The notes: generated by a model from the sequence alone, not told the origin. Counted from the stretch's first letter, positions 1 through 14,800 are shown. The stretch is DNA of 64,000 nt from Antitrichia curtipendula (GCA_951230915.1 OX579640.1:8948981-9012980); one strand, 5' to 3'. Numbers and translations: made by a program.

Positions 1-1007
1 ATGTCTAATAATCATGCCTCGAGCAACTTGTGCCCATTGCAATGCTTTCTTAGAAGAGAATAGAAGTTTCCTTCTCTTCCTGCGCTTCTTAATTGTATAT
101 TGGAGACCACTCTCGGTTTGATCTTCTATAGCATGTATGAGACTAATAGATCATATTGCAGAATGACTATATTTGAAGTGTATCCAAATTGAAAGAATGA
201 TACAAGCACATACTCTAATATGCACTTGACATTGTTATAAAGGCATGACGTAAACTTCTAAAATCAAGTCCTATTGGGTTCACTAGAATTGTTGGATATG
301 CGTTTCGAACCTCATTTTATAGGTTGCCCTAATGTCTGTTGTCATAAAATTTAAATTTATTAGTTTAATATACCAATCTTTGGAAATATAGGTTTAGATC
401 CTTGTCAGTTTCTTCATTAAAGAATTTCATTATGTAACCCTATTGTTGGTCTACCAATAGTTCCAATAGTCACTGGCATCTCCCAAATTTGATTTTTGGG
501 ATACGGTAGATAATCTTTATGATTTTACATATAGGAGGCTCTTAAGATCACTAATAGCATCGAATCAATGTTGAGAACTAAAATCTACTTAAATCTATTT
601 AAAAACAATTATAGTTTATCATGTAGATGTTTTAAAGACCTTTAAGAATGACCCTTTAATGTATGACTCCATATGATTTAATGAAAATTTTGGTTAGATG
701 AGTTTATACTTACAATAGACAAAAATGGTAGTTCTCACCTTAAGCATGCAAGTAATTTGAGCAAAATTTAAATGGAACCTAGGTCTACTAAGAAGTAGAA
801 TGTTTTTTGAATTCCGATATACTTCTATTTATAAGTTAGGTCAGACAAACGGCACTCTCTTAGAGAATTTTATATAAATGAACATTTAAATAGAGGATCT
901 AGATATCAAATGCTAGAGTCCACATTTAATGTTGTTTTACCATTAATAGTTTATACTACATTCCGGCTCCATTATATTTATGTAAAGGTTCTTCTTCTGC
1001 TTCTATA
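1..1007. other. AT-rich stretch, no gene seen
   Basis: No reading frame of convincing length or composition is present on either strand. The stretch runs directly into the degraded MULE transposase and may hold its 5' terminal region, but I could not identify a terminal inverted repeat by eye. Confidence 0.5.
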
Positions 1008-1946
1008 TTGTCTATAAGTTCCATCATTGAATCAATTTTCAATCTCTACCAAGGGCTTCTCATAAGTGATTTATTATTGTTGTGCTTTCTTTTTCTCTCA
1101 ATGGCCTCCATTCGAGCGAATGGCCATGAGATTCCACTTATTCTCCCTCTTGGACCAGAAAGGTATGCTATAGTGTCTTTACACCTATTTCATCTCCGAT
1201 TTGGTTTTGTCCAGTCTAGTGCATATGTTGAAAAAGAGGTCATGTCCGGTTCTGGCTGCTTGAAGGAATACGTCCATATGGTTAAGTTAGAACTCCATGA
1301 TGGTCATGTCTGGCACTTGAGGCAAGGTCGCTACAGAGCTTATGGTTTGTCGTCTCTCCTAATAAATGCTTCAACAGAGGTTTTACCTCGCCAGTTAGAC
1401 CATTCTACCGTAAATACGCCTCCTACTCGACATAGAACTAGGAATTCTACAGATTGTGATCGTATTGCAATTGCTAGTATACCAATTCCACTTCTACATG
1501 TGAAGCAAGAAGTCTTTGGCCCTATCATAGATCTCTCTAGTGAGTCAAAGGGAGAGTCTCCCAGCCAACCAAATATTCAAGCACCATTGCCTAATAGTGT
1601 CCCGGCCGATGTCCTCAAAACAACTTCGGGTCTATACCAGTCACCAACGAGTAGTCATGCGTTGTTGATCCATTCTCGTCCACCAACGTCTCTTCATAGT
1701 ATAGGAATGGTTAGTATTATTGGGTGCTTACGAAATCTTGCATTAATTCGTAAATCCAGGAACAAAATTGCTACATTAGACTTCAATTCACTGATCCATC
1801 ACAAAGTACAGTATCTTCCCGCTAACTTTGATGGGGATGTAGTATTTGAGTTGCCTTCTCTTTGTGTTTCAAATTCATCATCCTTTGGAAGAAATCTACA
1901 GGGAATGGATAAAAATACAATGGTCATGCTTGATGTAGGACCATGA
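1008..1946 (+). pseudogene. MULE remnant, N-terminal region
   Basis: An open stretch of about 312 codons, beginning with TTG rather than ATG, of low-complexity Ser/Pro-rich composition in its second half. No domain is recognised. It is assigned to the MULE because it ends 4 bases inside the start of the zinc-finger segment in the next frame and because nothing else explains it. It could also be host DNA that happens to be open. Confidence 0.35.
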
Positions 1947-2205
1947 CATCCAACATTCACAATCAAGATGGCTTGAAGTTCAGAAAATCCTCTTGTGCAA
2001 GCCATCTGGTATGTACAAATTTGGATTGTGATTACTTAAAGCGGTTTTTGAAACACAATGAGATAGAGTGGTGTGGGTATACTATAGTTCCATTCTATGT
2101 TGGCGCTAACCCTTCGAAAGATTCACGTCTGTTGTGCAAGATATACAAATGTCCACCATAGTGTAGTAGCATTTGTGATGCTAGAATATATTACATTCCT
2201 ATCGA
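1943..2205 (+). pseudogene. MULE remnant, WRKY/GCM-like zinc-finger segment
   Basis: The translated stretch holds regularly spaced cysteines (CASHLVC, LDC, EWCG, LLCKIYKC) and, just after an in-frame TAG at about 2159-2161, a further CSSIC followed by DARIYYI. This layout resembles the WRKY-GCM1 type zinc finger found at the N-terminus of MULE transposases. It presumably served DNA binding at the element ends. The stop codon and the frame changes on both sides mark it as dead. Confidence 0.45.
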
Positions 2206-2215
2206 TATTGCTCTA

Positions 2216-3270
2216 ATGACCCGAGTATGCATTCATTTAGGTCATCATATGCATCCTGTAGCTTTTGTAACATATAGAGAGTCTGTAGACACTATTTCCA
2301 GTTTTATTGCATGCGAGGTTGCCAAGACCCCAAGTGCTACTAACTCAGCCATTGCCCTTGCAGCTAATAAGCAATTTTTAGACAACCACTTGATACACAA
2401 TGGTGGAGGCCCTAAGGAGATGTTGTAAGGAAAGTTGTTAGAAGATGTCATGGATAGGTTCCAAAGACTAAGTTCACCAAACATTCGTAACATTATTACT
2501 TCGTTCCGTAGCACTAGCAAGAATGGGGTCATAGATAGTATTATGAATATGAAACGGAATTTAAAGTTTGAATATATATATTCATGAGAGTGTGTTCCCT
2601 AGACAAAGAAAAGACAAGGTATACTTGTTTAAGATGTTGGTAGAAGGACCTGGTAGTAGAGTGGACTTGGTAAAGTACAAGCAACCGGGTGGAGACTTGG
2701 AAAATGCATGTCTCATGTTTGATTACGTCAAACGTGTAAAGGATTGGACAACGATGGCATGCCACGTTTATAATATAGATTGTAGAAATGTGATGACAAT
2801 TGCCGTGTGTGATATGCAATCTGAAGACACCGAGGTTTAAAGCATTATGTGAAGGTTATTGAATGATGTCATGAGACACAATGGTGTGCCAAATCCGAAC
2901 TTCAAGGGCTTCATGGTAGATAGTACACAAGCTAATTGGAACACCGTTTGCATTGTGTATGGAACGGAGGATTTCAAAATAGAGATGGTGAACCGCAAGC
3001 GAACTTGTCTCTTGCATTGGAGTACTTCATTGCATTGCCATACATAGAAGCTCATCAAACCGGATCTGCAGCAACAACATCTTTGACTTTGCAAGCAATA
3101 TAAAGATTCCAAGACTATGGAGGAAGTTGAGATGTGATACTTGGTGATTCATTCTTGGTGGCTTTCATTTGGAGCAACCTCATAAGATGCTTTGCATGAA
3201 TTAGAGTTGTGGCTTGCGTTTTGGCACTTCTGATATCGTCAATGGGGTGGCTTCATGCACATGGTATTTT
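2216..3270 (+). pseudogene. MULE remnant, DDE transposase core
   Basis: Three open pieces (2216-2428, 2568-2840, 2859-3047) and a further stop-ridden stretch to about 3270 can be read as one protein. Segments such as TIAVCDMQSED and GFMVDSTQANW carry aspartates placed as expected for the first two acidic residues of a DDE/RNase H-fold transposase; the third acidic residue is not assigned with confidence. Stops and short indels lie between the pieces, so the core is not functional. Confidence 0.5.
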
Positions 3271-3558
3271 AATCAATCCTTACTTTTTTTACAATATCTT
3301 TTGTAGAAGAGCACTTGCATTTTATAATGCCTTTTTGAGAGAAGTACTTGCATTTTTCTTTTATGTACCAAGTCCCGTCAATGAAAATGAAATTCTGATC
3401 ATTAAAGGGGGGGATGACTTTCACCTTGGCGCCGAGAGGAAACCTTGTCTCTTAGTAGATAGATAGACTTTGTAGTGATAGGCCAATATTGAGAGTGTGG
3501 CTTTTTTTTCCGGTGACTGCAGTTTGAGCTTAACTACACATTTCTTTCATTCCAAGGG

Positions 3559-4945
3559 TTGAATCTTGAAGAGATGGCAGACATGCCATCATGCAACTTA
3601 TCCGAAACAATTCATAATAGATGGTTGCAGCAATCAAATAATCAAGGTAGTGATCTGTTTGTTGCCACCTGTAATGATTGCATTCGAACCTTCATGCAAA
3701 TGACAAATTATCGAGCATTCCTAAACGGCACAACATCAAGGTCAGGACTATCAAAAGAAGAGTTGAAGTTAAGAGGCGCTAGACGCAGTGGAGACCCAAA
3801 GAAGATTGCAAAAGCATTGAATGACCTTCCAGGCCTGATTGATGTTGGAACACGTATTCCACATTTGGAAGGCAAAGAGGTATTTGGTAGTAGCAAACGC
3901 AAGCTTGACGTCCCCATTAGTTTAGATGGTGATTCTCATCGTCCGGACAAGGTCAACTTCTCTCAACCACGGGTGCAGAAAAGCTCTACTTGTACATCCA
4001 CAATGCCCTCCAATGAAGCAGACATGCTAGTGAACTCTGTGCATGTACCACACGTCACAATTGCAATGGAGAGTGATTGTGACACTTCACAAGGGCATAT
4101 TGCAAAATTGTCCCATAAATCTAGCTGCAAATGTCACGCCCAACAGAGAGGTACAAACATCCGTTGCGTTGCCAAAATTGCGAAGGGATCTAGAGGCACT
4201 CTAGCCCTGACGTATCGTGGTCGCAAGAAATAATATAGCGGAAACAAAGAGATCATGACCAACTTTTGGTTTTGTTCAAATGATATTGAACAATGTGTAC
4301 GAGGCTCTAATCATGCTTGGATAATTGACTAGCTTCAAGTACCAGACATCTAGCCTATATTAAGAGACAACAATTTCACCCGCCAAGAAACACTATTGTT
4401 GCAAGAAGTTGGCTTCCAACTCCAAGAGCGACCTCCTATGTCACCTCAACGTTTGTTCACAATGTCAAATGTTTTCAATGCGATCTTTTACGATGAACCT
4501 AGCCTGTTGTATGCGGATACATATCCATCAACTTGAAAGAGCAAGGTAATTCGACGTATTGCAAATGCTCCAACTACAGAGCATCGCAATAAATGGGAAA
4601 GTGATGCTAACGTCAAAGGAATGATCTTGGGGGTAACCATGCTCCCCTTCCCCAGACTTGGGAGCCATAATTTTCCTTCAATCTGGAACGGAGCCCATGT
4701 AGAAGGTTTATCAAATCACACTTGGCATGTACTCAAAGTGCACTTGTCCCAATTATGTAGACATGGCCATTTCAACGATTGGTGGCCGCCATCAATACGT
4801 AAATTGCAAACATCTTTACTACTTATTCCACTACTTTTGCAAAATGAATCCGGTAGATGATAAGTTTATACATTCTCCAAGCTTTAGCTTTAATGAAGTG
4901 AAGCTCCTTCTCATTAGGGCTAGTATCATCAAGACTTCAACTTAG
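3559..4945 (+). pseudogene. MULE remnant, C-terminal region with SWIM zinc finger
   Basis: The 3559-4233 frame gives 224 residues with a basic middle part. After two more frame breaks the stretch 4727-4945 contains CTC, 19 residues, then CKH. That is the C-x-C-xn-C-x-H signature of the SWIM zinc finger, which sits C-terminal to the transposase core in MULE proteins. The remnant ends with a TAG after residue 72 of this piece. The SWIM signature is the strongest single piece of evidence for the MULE call. Confidence 0.55.
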
Positions 4946-7900
4946 AATCTTGAACGCGCCTAGAAGAACCAATGTCTTTGAGCGATTGACATTTGAGAGT
5001 GGATGATTCTAGACTAATATTAAATATATAGCTTAAGAAGTATCTATTTCTGTCTCGCTGAATATTGTATTTGCCGACGTATTCAATGCAATATATTTTC
5101 AATCTCAATTTGAATTTATTGTGCTTCAATTGTTTGCCTTTATAATTACCCCTTTTGACATTTAAAAAAATAATCCCACAAAAACTCTTAAAGAAATTGT
5201 ACATTAGCACGGTTTTAGGTCTACATTCATTGTTCCGTGGTAATAGGTGGTATATTTTACTAAAAATAGTACTTTTGAAAAATTTATAAAATATTATCTA
5301 TTTTTAGAAGTATTGCTGACATTTTTAAAGATTTTTTCTAATTTAAAAATTCCCCGCTCGCATAATCTTTGCTCAACGCTTGTAAACTCATGCTCGCAGG
5401 CTCACAATCTAGCACCATTGATAGTGAAACAAGGCAATCTTCAAATTATAGAAGGTCAGATTTGAAGCTTTGGGGCACACATGGGGTAATGTATAGAAAA
5501 TGACCTTGAAATAAGGTCTTCCTTATTTTAGGACTATGAAAACAACTATAGCAATTCAAAGTTAGTATGCTAACATATATTACAATTCTATTGTTATGGA
5601 GGATTAACTAGTGTGTATCAGTGTAAACATCCTATGCAATACACATAACAACTAAAAAATGACCATTGGAATATTTTCTCACAATTAATTATAGAAAAAA
5701 AAAAATACAAAAATTATAAGGACCACCAGGACTTTTATTTCATGGTGAGCATCACTCTAAGGTAATGTGCTCTAAAAGCGTCCATGTTCTAAATGCAACC
5801 CATATGTAAGAATGAGTGACATATTCCTTGAAAATATCTATTATTATCAATGATGAGGTAGATAGGCTTAAGTGGGCACTTTAAGAGCAAACTACCATAG
5901 TACACAATAGGCCACAATTTTTTCACATTCAATTCATAGTTCACTAAATGAAGATAATAAATTGTTGAATTTGAATTACATTGAGTGAGATTACAAATTG
6001 TTGAAATAGTAGTAAGTGCTTTGTAAGCTGATGGAATGAGCATGTAATCTACAAAATTGTAGCTTTGATAAGCATAGTACTTAAGTATATACTGACAACT
6101 AACATTTTTTAACATTCAAGAGAATACAATAAGCAATAAGTATAGAAAGTAGCACAAGGACAAGGTGGCATAGTGATGTAAAGTAACAATCCTTACAACT
6201 AGAAAACCCTAGAATGCGTGGTTGTGCTGAAAATTCTAAATTTCTTTATAGATTTTGAAGAAATATTCTACAAGCAATGATTAGAATGAATAATGTAACC
6301 TATTGTTGTCTATGTATAGCCACAATGACAAACTTTGTTCACCATAAGTAGTCATTTGACTAATGGTAGTCCTTTTTTCTGTAAGATCTGACTTTATAAA
6401 ATCATCAATATCCTCTCCACTACCAGTTTTTACGATCAATTTATGTGGATCTTGTTTTGGGTGACAATTTGATTGGAATGAGTTCAAAAGGGTCCAGATT
6501 TTGATAAACATGCACTAGGCGCTTAGGGGTTAAATGATTGGAATACAAATTTTTTGCAACAACAACTAAGTAACAATTGTGTACACCTTCAACAACAACT
6601 AGAAAACCAATGAAACAACTTAGAAGTGCAAATGACATTGCAGCTTCAACATTGTGGGAACCGTATTCTACATTAGTAAGCACCTGAGATAGAGTTACAA
6701 TGACCAATGCACTTGCTACTTATACGTAAAAAATGAACACAAGTTCACAAGTGTCCATTTGGATTTCTAGCACATTACAAATTGCATATACAAAGGTACA
6801 AATCCCTTCAAATTTCTTTAATATCTACTACTAGTTTTTGACTTTCAGCACCTTTATACATTACAAAACAATGTCTACCAACCTAATCATCTATTGCTAT
6901 AATAATTAGCACCAAGTAATTCACAAGTTTTTAGCAATACAGACAATGGGATTCTAACAAGAATGGTGTCATGAAAGAAGAAGCAAAATGCAAGTTATAA
7001 TAGTGGAAGAAAACAACTACAATCTTGTGATAACAAAAACCAAGAGCAACAATGGGAACAAAATCACATCATGTTGGGAGGGTGGATAATAAATGTATGT
7101 TAGGAAAACAAGAGGGAATGGTAGCGACAATACTGAGAGACAATACCAAGAGTTTTAAAGCAACAACAAAAGGCAGCGGGCTATAACTTTCCTTGACTTT
7201 AAAGAAGAGCCCTGAAATCCCACTATCGATCTTTAGATCAAAATTGCAACTATCACATTCCAATGTCTACAGCAAGACTAGATTAGCATATATTTGTATT
7301 CGGCAATATATTGCCAGCTTGACATAGTAATGAGAACAAAAAAAAGATGTTCAATGACATTCTTTTGGTATTGCATTAAAATTTTGAGTTAAGCATGTGT
7401 ATGAATATCTTATTTCCAAGCTTGAAGGCTTTGATGTAGTAATGATGAGGTCAAAATTTGCACTAGTGTGGGAAAAAAAGAAAAGTGTACAAAGCATGTG
7501 CAAGGCAAGTAATGAATGCGGGAATGAATGTAGTAGTTGTTGTAGAATCCAAAACAAGTTGATTCTCGATGAAAATGCAATATAGTAAATTGAACAACTT
7601 TCCAATTATGAAAAAATTGATGTATAAAACAAGACCCCAAACTAGCACAACTTATGAAATTCATGAAAGTATTAATTACCATTACTATAGTACATGTGGT
7701 TGTACATGCTTGGAAAAAAAAACTTATTAAATGTGGGATGATTCAATGGAATTGTGTCAATTACCAAACCTTGGTCCATTTGAAGTTGATATGAGTAATC
7801 AGAAATCATAACACTTTGTTGATCAAATAAAGTAGTGCATATGTGGATTAAGGTAATTGATGGTGTAAAAGAAAATGTTCTTGAGCAATTATCCAACATA

Positions 7901-8936
7901 ATTTATATTTTAGAATAGAAGAGAAAAAATTACCTACCTGTTTTGTAGATCAATTGCTTTCCAAATCAAACTCCATTAGAATTATTGCACTCTTTTTGGA
8001 GGGTCGATTGCTAGCACCAAACAATAGAATGCCCAAGTTTCTCTAATGGTAGGAAGAACAGATTGCAAATTCAAGGGACATGTTGCACTACAGTATTCAA
8101 GTATATGCACAATGGGAGTTGTCCAACTCACAAATTTGCACGGCAACTATTCTAAAATGGTTTAGGTTGCCATAGACTAGATTGAAGAATTCAAAAATTA
8201 TGTAGGGTTGTTCATTTGCAAAACTCATACCCAATCGATGATTGAAACAACAAGATATGGTATTCCTTGGAACAATTGCTTTGCAAAAATTTGAGTTCAA
8301 TGTACGTGGATGCTCATGATTATGTTCTATAGAATTTCTAAGTAGCAATGGGTGGAGTCAAGGGGTCAAGGGAACTCAAATTTGTGCAAAGCACTTGTTC
8401 TACAAATGTTAGACCATACTATTGAGTGAAATGGGATTGCTAGACTACATAGCAAGTGCCCTCTAGAAATCTAAATCTTGCAAGAGTGGATGTGAATATT
8501 TGCCCTAAAAAATTACCAAATGGTTTAGGGTGGGGATTGAAGGACTTCTAGTTTAACAGAGCAGATACTATACAAAACTAGGAAGGGTTTAGCTTTAGAT
8601 GAGAGGACTTTTGCATTCAAATGCTAAATATAGATCTCATTATTTTTGTAAATTTTTGAAATTCAAACTTCAAAAATCATTTAAAACAAATCTATAGATA
8701 CTTTTTGAAATTTGACCACAAGAATAATTGATGCTCACCTTTTCTTTGGATGCAAACTTCAAAAAGGTTATTAATATTGTGTTTAATCCTTCAAGGACGT
8801 AACCGCAATGACCAAAGGAAGTCACCGAAATGTGTGGATTATTGGACCAATAGGTACATTTTTTGTTTCTACAATTAGCAATGAAGTATCCATTGGCTAC
8901 TTTTTGGCCTCGGCATTGTTTAACCCTTAACCCTTA
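4946..8936. other. AT-rich intergenic DNA, no gene seen
   Basis: Only short scattered open frames of biased composition occur, with no domain, no plausible splice chain and no RNA gene that I can recognise. Some words recur in other AT-rich gaps of the window, so old repeat DNA is likely. Confidence 0.55.
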
Positions 8937-9370
8937 AATGACAAGCCAATCACCGTGGAAATCATCTATTTTGATACCATGTGAATTGTTGACTTAAAAA
9001 AATGCAAAAATAATCATTGGAAGACAAACTATTGTAGAAGACCTTCCCTTTTCACACAAAATTTGGAGGATGAATAGTTGCACTTCTGTACTACATGCAA
9101 AGATTTTTTGCCATTCATCAACCAAAAAATGTCCCCAACATTGTTTATAGAATAAAGGACGAGCCAGTCACTATGAAAATCATATGTTTCAGGACTATGT
9201 AAATTGTTGACTTAAAAGAACACAAGAGCACTAATTGGAAGACCTTCCCTATTCACACAAAATTTGAAGAATTAGTAATTGCACTTCTGTCATTCATCGG
9301 CCGGAAAAAAATCCTCAATGTCGTTTATGGGTTAAGGGTTTACATCACGTCACGTTTGTGTTTTGTCCAA
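8937..9370 (+). repeat. Diverged tandem duplication, period about 218 bp
   Basis: The stretch starting near 8940 (GACAAGCCAATCACC) returns near 9158 (GACGAGCCAGTCACT). Matching blocks follow in the same order: ATTGTTGACTTAAAA, GACCTTCCC followed by TTCACACAAAATTTG, and TTGCACTTCTGT. A related block occurs near 47500-47610. This is a two-copy tandem repeat of an AT-rich dispersed repeat. Confidence 0.6.
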
Positions 9371-9407
9371 AACAAACAGGTCTCGAAGGGTTAAGGTCAT
9401 ATTAGGA

Positions 9408-9774
9408 GTAGTCACGGCATGTTCAAGTGGTGTGTGAACTGTGAACAATGAACAATGGAAAGTGCTTTGAGAGGCCAATGAGAAGTGACGAATATTGAAC
9501 AAGCCGTGACCACCCTTTTTGTTCAAATGTTGAGAATGAACAATGGAGGATGGATAATGGCGAGATGGACGGATGTAATTGAAAGTTAAGAGAACAAAGG
9601 AATAATCTTAGCGGAACATTGATTGTTCACTCCCAACATCCACCTCCGGAGGTGGATGTTGGGAGTGAACAATCAATGTTCCGCTAAGAATATTCCGTCG
9701 AAAGGAAGCCAACCCTACGCCGCCACCACTTCAATGTTCATTGTTCACCATCACGGTGAACATGCCGTGACTAC
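9408..9774. repeat. Imperfect inverted repeat pair (GTAGTCACGGCATG)
   Basis: GTAGTCACGGCATGTTCA at 9408-9425 is mirrored by CATGCCGTGACTAC at 9761-9774, with further complementary words inside the arms (GTGAACAATGAACAATGG on the left, TTCATTGTTCAC on the right). A third, diverged copy of the core lies near 9505. The 98-bp palindrome sits inside but is not centred on the same axis, so these are probably separate or rearranged foldback repeats. Confidence 0.5.
9599..9696. repeat. 98-bp near-perfect palindrome without spacer
   Basis: The left arm 9599-9647 and the right arm 9648-9696 are reverse complements with a single mismatch in 49 positions (9605 against 9690), and the symmetry centre is CCTCC|GGAGG with no loop. 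Pairing stops abruptly outside GGAAT...ATTCC. Such a structure would extrude as a cruciform, is unstable in cloning, and can also arise from assembly or template switching. Confidence 0.9.
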
Positions 9775-9837
9775 CCCTATTGGTCACACTTGAACCCCAA
9801 ATGGACTTCATTGGAGGGCAGCACTACAATCGGAGGA

Positions 9838-10062
9838 GGGGTGAACTGACCCCCTCACTCGTCCCCATGAAGTCATTCCAGGGGTGCAGGTAAAATAAAA
9901 GATCCCCTATTCTGTGCTTGATAGATTTACCTTGTATACCTCGCCTAGCTAATTTGGGTGGCTACATTGCAAATATAAATTCAGAATTTGCAAATTTTAT
10001 CATGCGTGGACAATAAAAAATTTCAGGGTTTTCCCAAGGGGACGAGAGGGTCAGTTCACCCC
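9838..10062. repeat. Inverted repeat pair, about 25-29 bp arms
   Basis: GGGGTGAACTGACC...CGTCCCC at 9838-9866 is mirrored by GGGGACGAGAGGGTCAGTTC... at 10038-10062. The arms differ by a 4-base insertion in the left copy. The enclosed 170 bp are AT-rich. It resembles the ends of a small non-autonomous element; no target duplication was identified. Confidence 0.6.
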
Positions 10063-10832
10063 GGCCTAGAATCAGGTGCTTCCCACCCCCCAGATAATTC
10101 CCAACGTCATGAAAGAAGTATCAACATATCTACACAGATGGCTGGCAAACAAGTCGTAACCATAAAATGGCCACCTTCATGTGACAGAATCGAAAGATCT
10201 CGTCAAATACAGCCGTCCTCCTTCAATGCTTTTGAAAGAAAACTAGAGGGTTGCTACTTAATCCCAGGCCAACACAACCCATTCATTACAAACTCAGCCA
10301 AGACCATAGAAGTCTTAGAGAGTGGGGCAAGCAGGAGTTCGTGAAATCTCAATACACTTCTGAACGATCAGGAAACCAAGCTTGTGCTCGACAAGCTTCT
10401 CCCAATAGCACCGCAGATATTTGAACAAGATTGTACGCAATCGACGCCAAAGCGCTAAGCGAACTAAAGAGCGCGACGATTTGTTCACAATCGACGCCCG
10501 AGCGGCCAACACACGAGTGGGTGCAACAGTTTGTACACAACCAACGCGTTGAAAAAATTGGGTGAAATTACACTGACAGCGAAATATTGCCAAAGTTTAC
10601 AATAAGGCTCCGCGGCAGAATATAGCCTGAAAATGCTCAGATAAGCGATGACAAGTATTAAAGTTGCACAAAGGTCATAAACCTAAGATTTCAACAAAAG
10701 TATACAACAACTAGCGCTGGCAGCAACAGGAAGCATGCAAACCAGGCATTCAGGAATTGAATCACTGTATGAATCCCCAAGTCGGGGAAGCTGTTGCTAA
10801 ACATCAAACTAGCATTTCAAACCACACTACAC
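10063..10832. other. Downstream flank of the tubulin gene
   Basis: No gene is supported here. The part next to 10833 must contain the 3' untranslated region of the alpha-tubulin gene on the minus strand. Short repeated words (AATCGACGCC) occur near 10440 and 10490. Confidence 0.45.
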
Positions 10833-13244
<2,412 letters not shown>

Positions 13245-13720
13245 CGCTCAAGACTCGGGACGCGCACGGAAACCGAACGACGGAAGCGAAAAAACAAAAA
13301 TTATTCACCAACCGGAAAGCGGGACAAAGAGAAGCAAACGGCGCGAGATCTAGCTCCTGCGGGAGAACGACACACAGAAAATGCGAAAGAAACCTCGCAG
13401 GGAAACGAAGGCGCCGAGCACACACAGCAGCAGCGGAAAACGAAGAACAGGGGAGCAAAGAGCGTGTCGAGGCCGCTCTCAGAAACCCGTCTAGCAAACA
13501 ACAACACCAAACTCCCCTTCTATGCTCGCTGCCAAAGCGGCCGAGGGCTCCCTCCAGTTAGGTTCCCCCTCCCTCCAGCGCCCCGCCATGGGGGGCGCCA
13601 CTCGGGGACCCGGACCCGACCCGGCCTCGACCTCCCGCTCGTAGACGCAGACGCGGACGCGGGTTACCGCTTGGAGTCGGCATTGGGCTCCGGGGCTGTT
13701 GTGGGCCCGCTCATCTCTCT
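13245..13720 (-). promoter_or_regulatory. GC- and CpG-rich upstream region of the tubulin gene
   Basis: Upstream of the start codon the sequence turns GC-rich with many CpG pairs, strongest at about 13540-13720, in contrast to the AT-rich gaps. No clear TATA box is visible on the minus strand within this stretch. It most likely holds the 5' UTR and core promoter of the tubulin gene. Long frames seen here on both strands reflect base composition and are not taken as genes. Confidence 0.45.
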
Positions 13721-14713
13721 TTTGCGCTGCCGTGAGCTGGATGGGGCCGGCAGTTTTTGGAATTGGTCGTTAGTGGTGGTGAGCCAGCTGTTCGACCCAG
13801 TTCTTTGTCGTCACTGCCCGGGTGGAGATTCGCGGGTAGGAGCTGCCCTCGCTCAGGAATCTACGAATGCGGTTGTTCTTGGAACCTCAGTTTCTGTAGA
13901 TGTATCAATCGCCATTGGTTTATGAGTGGGCTGCTCATGCATCGTACGGGGAGACGGGGGCAGATCTTTTCGACCTTCTTTAGCTTAACGTCGTCCTTAT
14001 CTTCGTCGTTTATCGCTTGGTTTCCCCCACTTTTTTTCAAACTGGCGGGGCTATCAGTTTAAACTGACTTGGGTTTGGTAGCATACCGTTGTGAGCAAAA
14101 TGTAGACCATCGAGTTCCCCCAGCCCTGGCCCTTTGGAACGTTATGACGTATGCGTATAGTGTACGGTATTGTTGTGTATCATCTTGGTTTTATTTCTTA
14201 AGAGATCAATTTAGCGGGTATTTTAGTGGCCGTCGGTACTTGGGCCTGAATGTTGTGTCAGGTTTATACCTAGACTGTACGGAATTGTGTTGGACGGTTT
14301 GGGAGATTTCAGCTTGTTGGATTCTTGCGGGTTTGGTGGGTCATGTGTTCTAGGGCTGGGCGTTGTGTTGTCCCTCTCCAGTTGTTGGAATAATTCAAAT
14401 TAATGTTAAAGAATGCATAAATTTTGCCGTATGTCCAATGATTTTGGCTTGCGTCTTGTGAATGTGGGTGGACCATTCTACCGAATGACGTATGTTGTAG
14501 TCTTTTGATGTAGTTGGTGAGTTTTGTGATTCAATTGCTTGGGGCATCCTTCTACACATAGCTATCTTTACACTAGTCAATAATTTTTTCTAGTTTATGA
14601 ATAGAACTTGAAACTTATTTCATTGGAAGTGCAATCAAAAGTAACTTGAACAGATGCCAAAAAAAAAATGGATAGTGGACTATCAAAAGCTATCTAGAAG
14701 ACAAAAATTATTG
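13721..14713. other. Intergenic, no gene supported
   Basis: Composition falls from GC-rich to AT-rich across this stretch. Two frames on the + strand (13757-14062 and 14069-14353) show no recognisable domain and no splice context. They could be non-coding transcript or chance. Confidence 0.4.
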
Positions 14714-14800
14714 AGGCCTTGGCAAATCAAGCAAAATGATGCCAATAGCACAACAAGTGGACATATTATTGGCATGATTTTGTTTGACTTGCCAAGGCTT
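14714..14800. repeat. 87-bp hairpin with 33-bp arms
   Basis: 14714-14746 and 14768-14800 are reverse complements apart from four positions and enclose a 21-base loop; weaker pairing continues outward (AGAAGACAAAAATT against TTTTTTTAGTCTTTT). The size and arm length fit a plant pre-miRNA or the core of a foldback MITE. Continued weak pairing outside favours a MITE. Confidence 0.65.

Larger units (their letters stand above)
1008..4945 (+). mobile_element. Degraded Mutator-like (MULE) DNA transposon
   Basis: Successive + strand frames can be read as one decayed transposase: an N-terminal part (1008-1946), a Cys-rich zinc finger (from 1943), a DDE-type core (2216-3270) and a C-terminal part with a SWIM zinc finger (3559-4945). 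In-frame stops and frameshifts separate them, for example near 2161, 2428, 2840 and 3047, so no intact protein can be made. The order WRKY/GCM-type finger, transposase core, SWIM finger is the known architecture of MULE transposases. The similarity to transposon proteins of non-seed plants rests on my recollection of that family, not on a search. Ends and target duplication were not found, so the limits given are those of the coding remnant only. Confidence 0.6.

Noticed and set aside
10315..10593. 92-codon frame on the minus strand
   Set aside because: Its content comes from short repeated words in the tubulin 3' flank; no domain.
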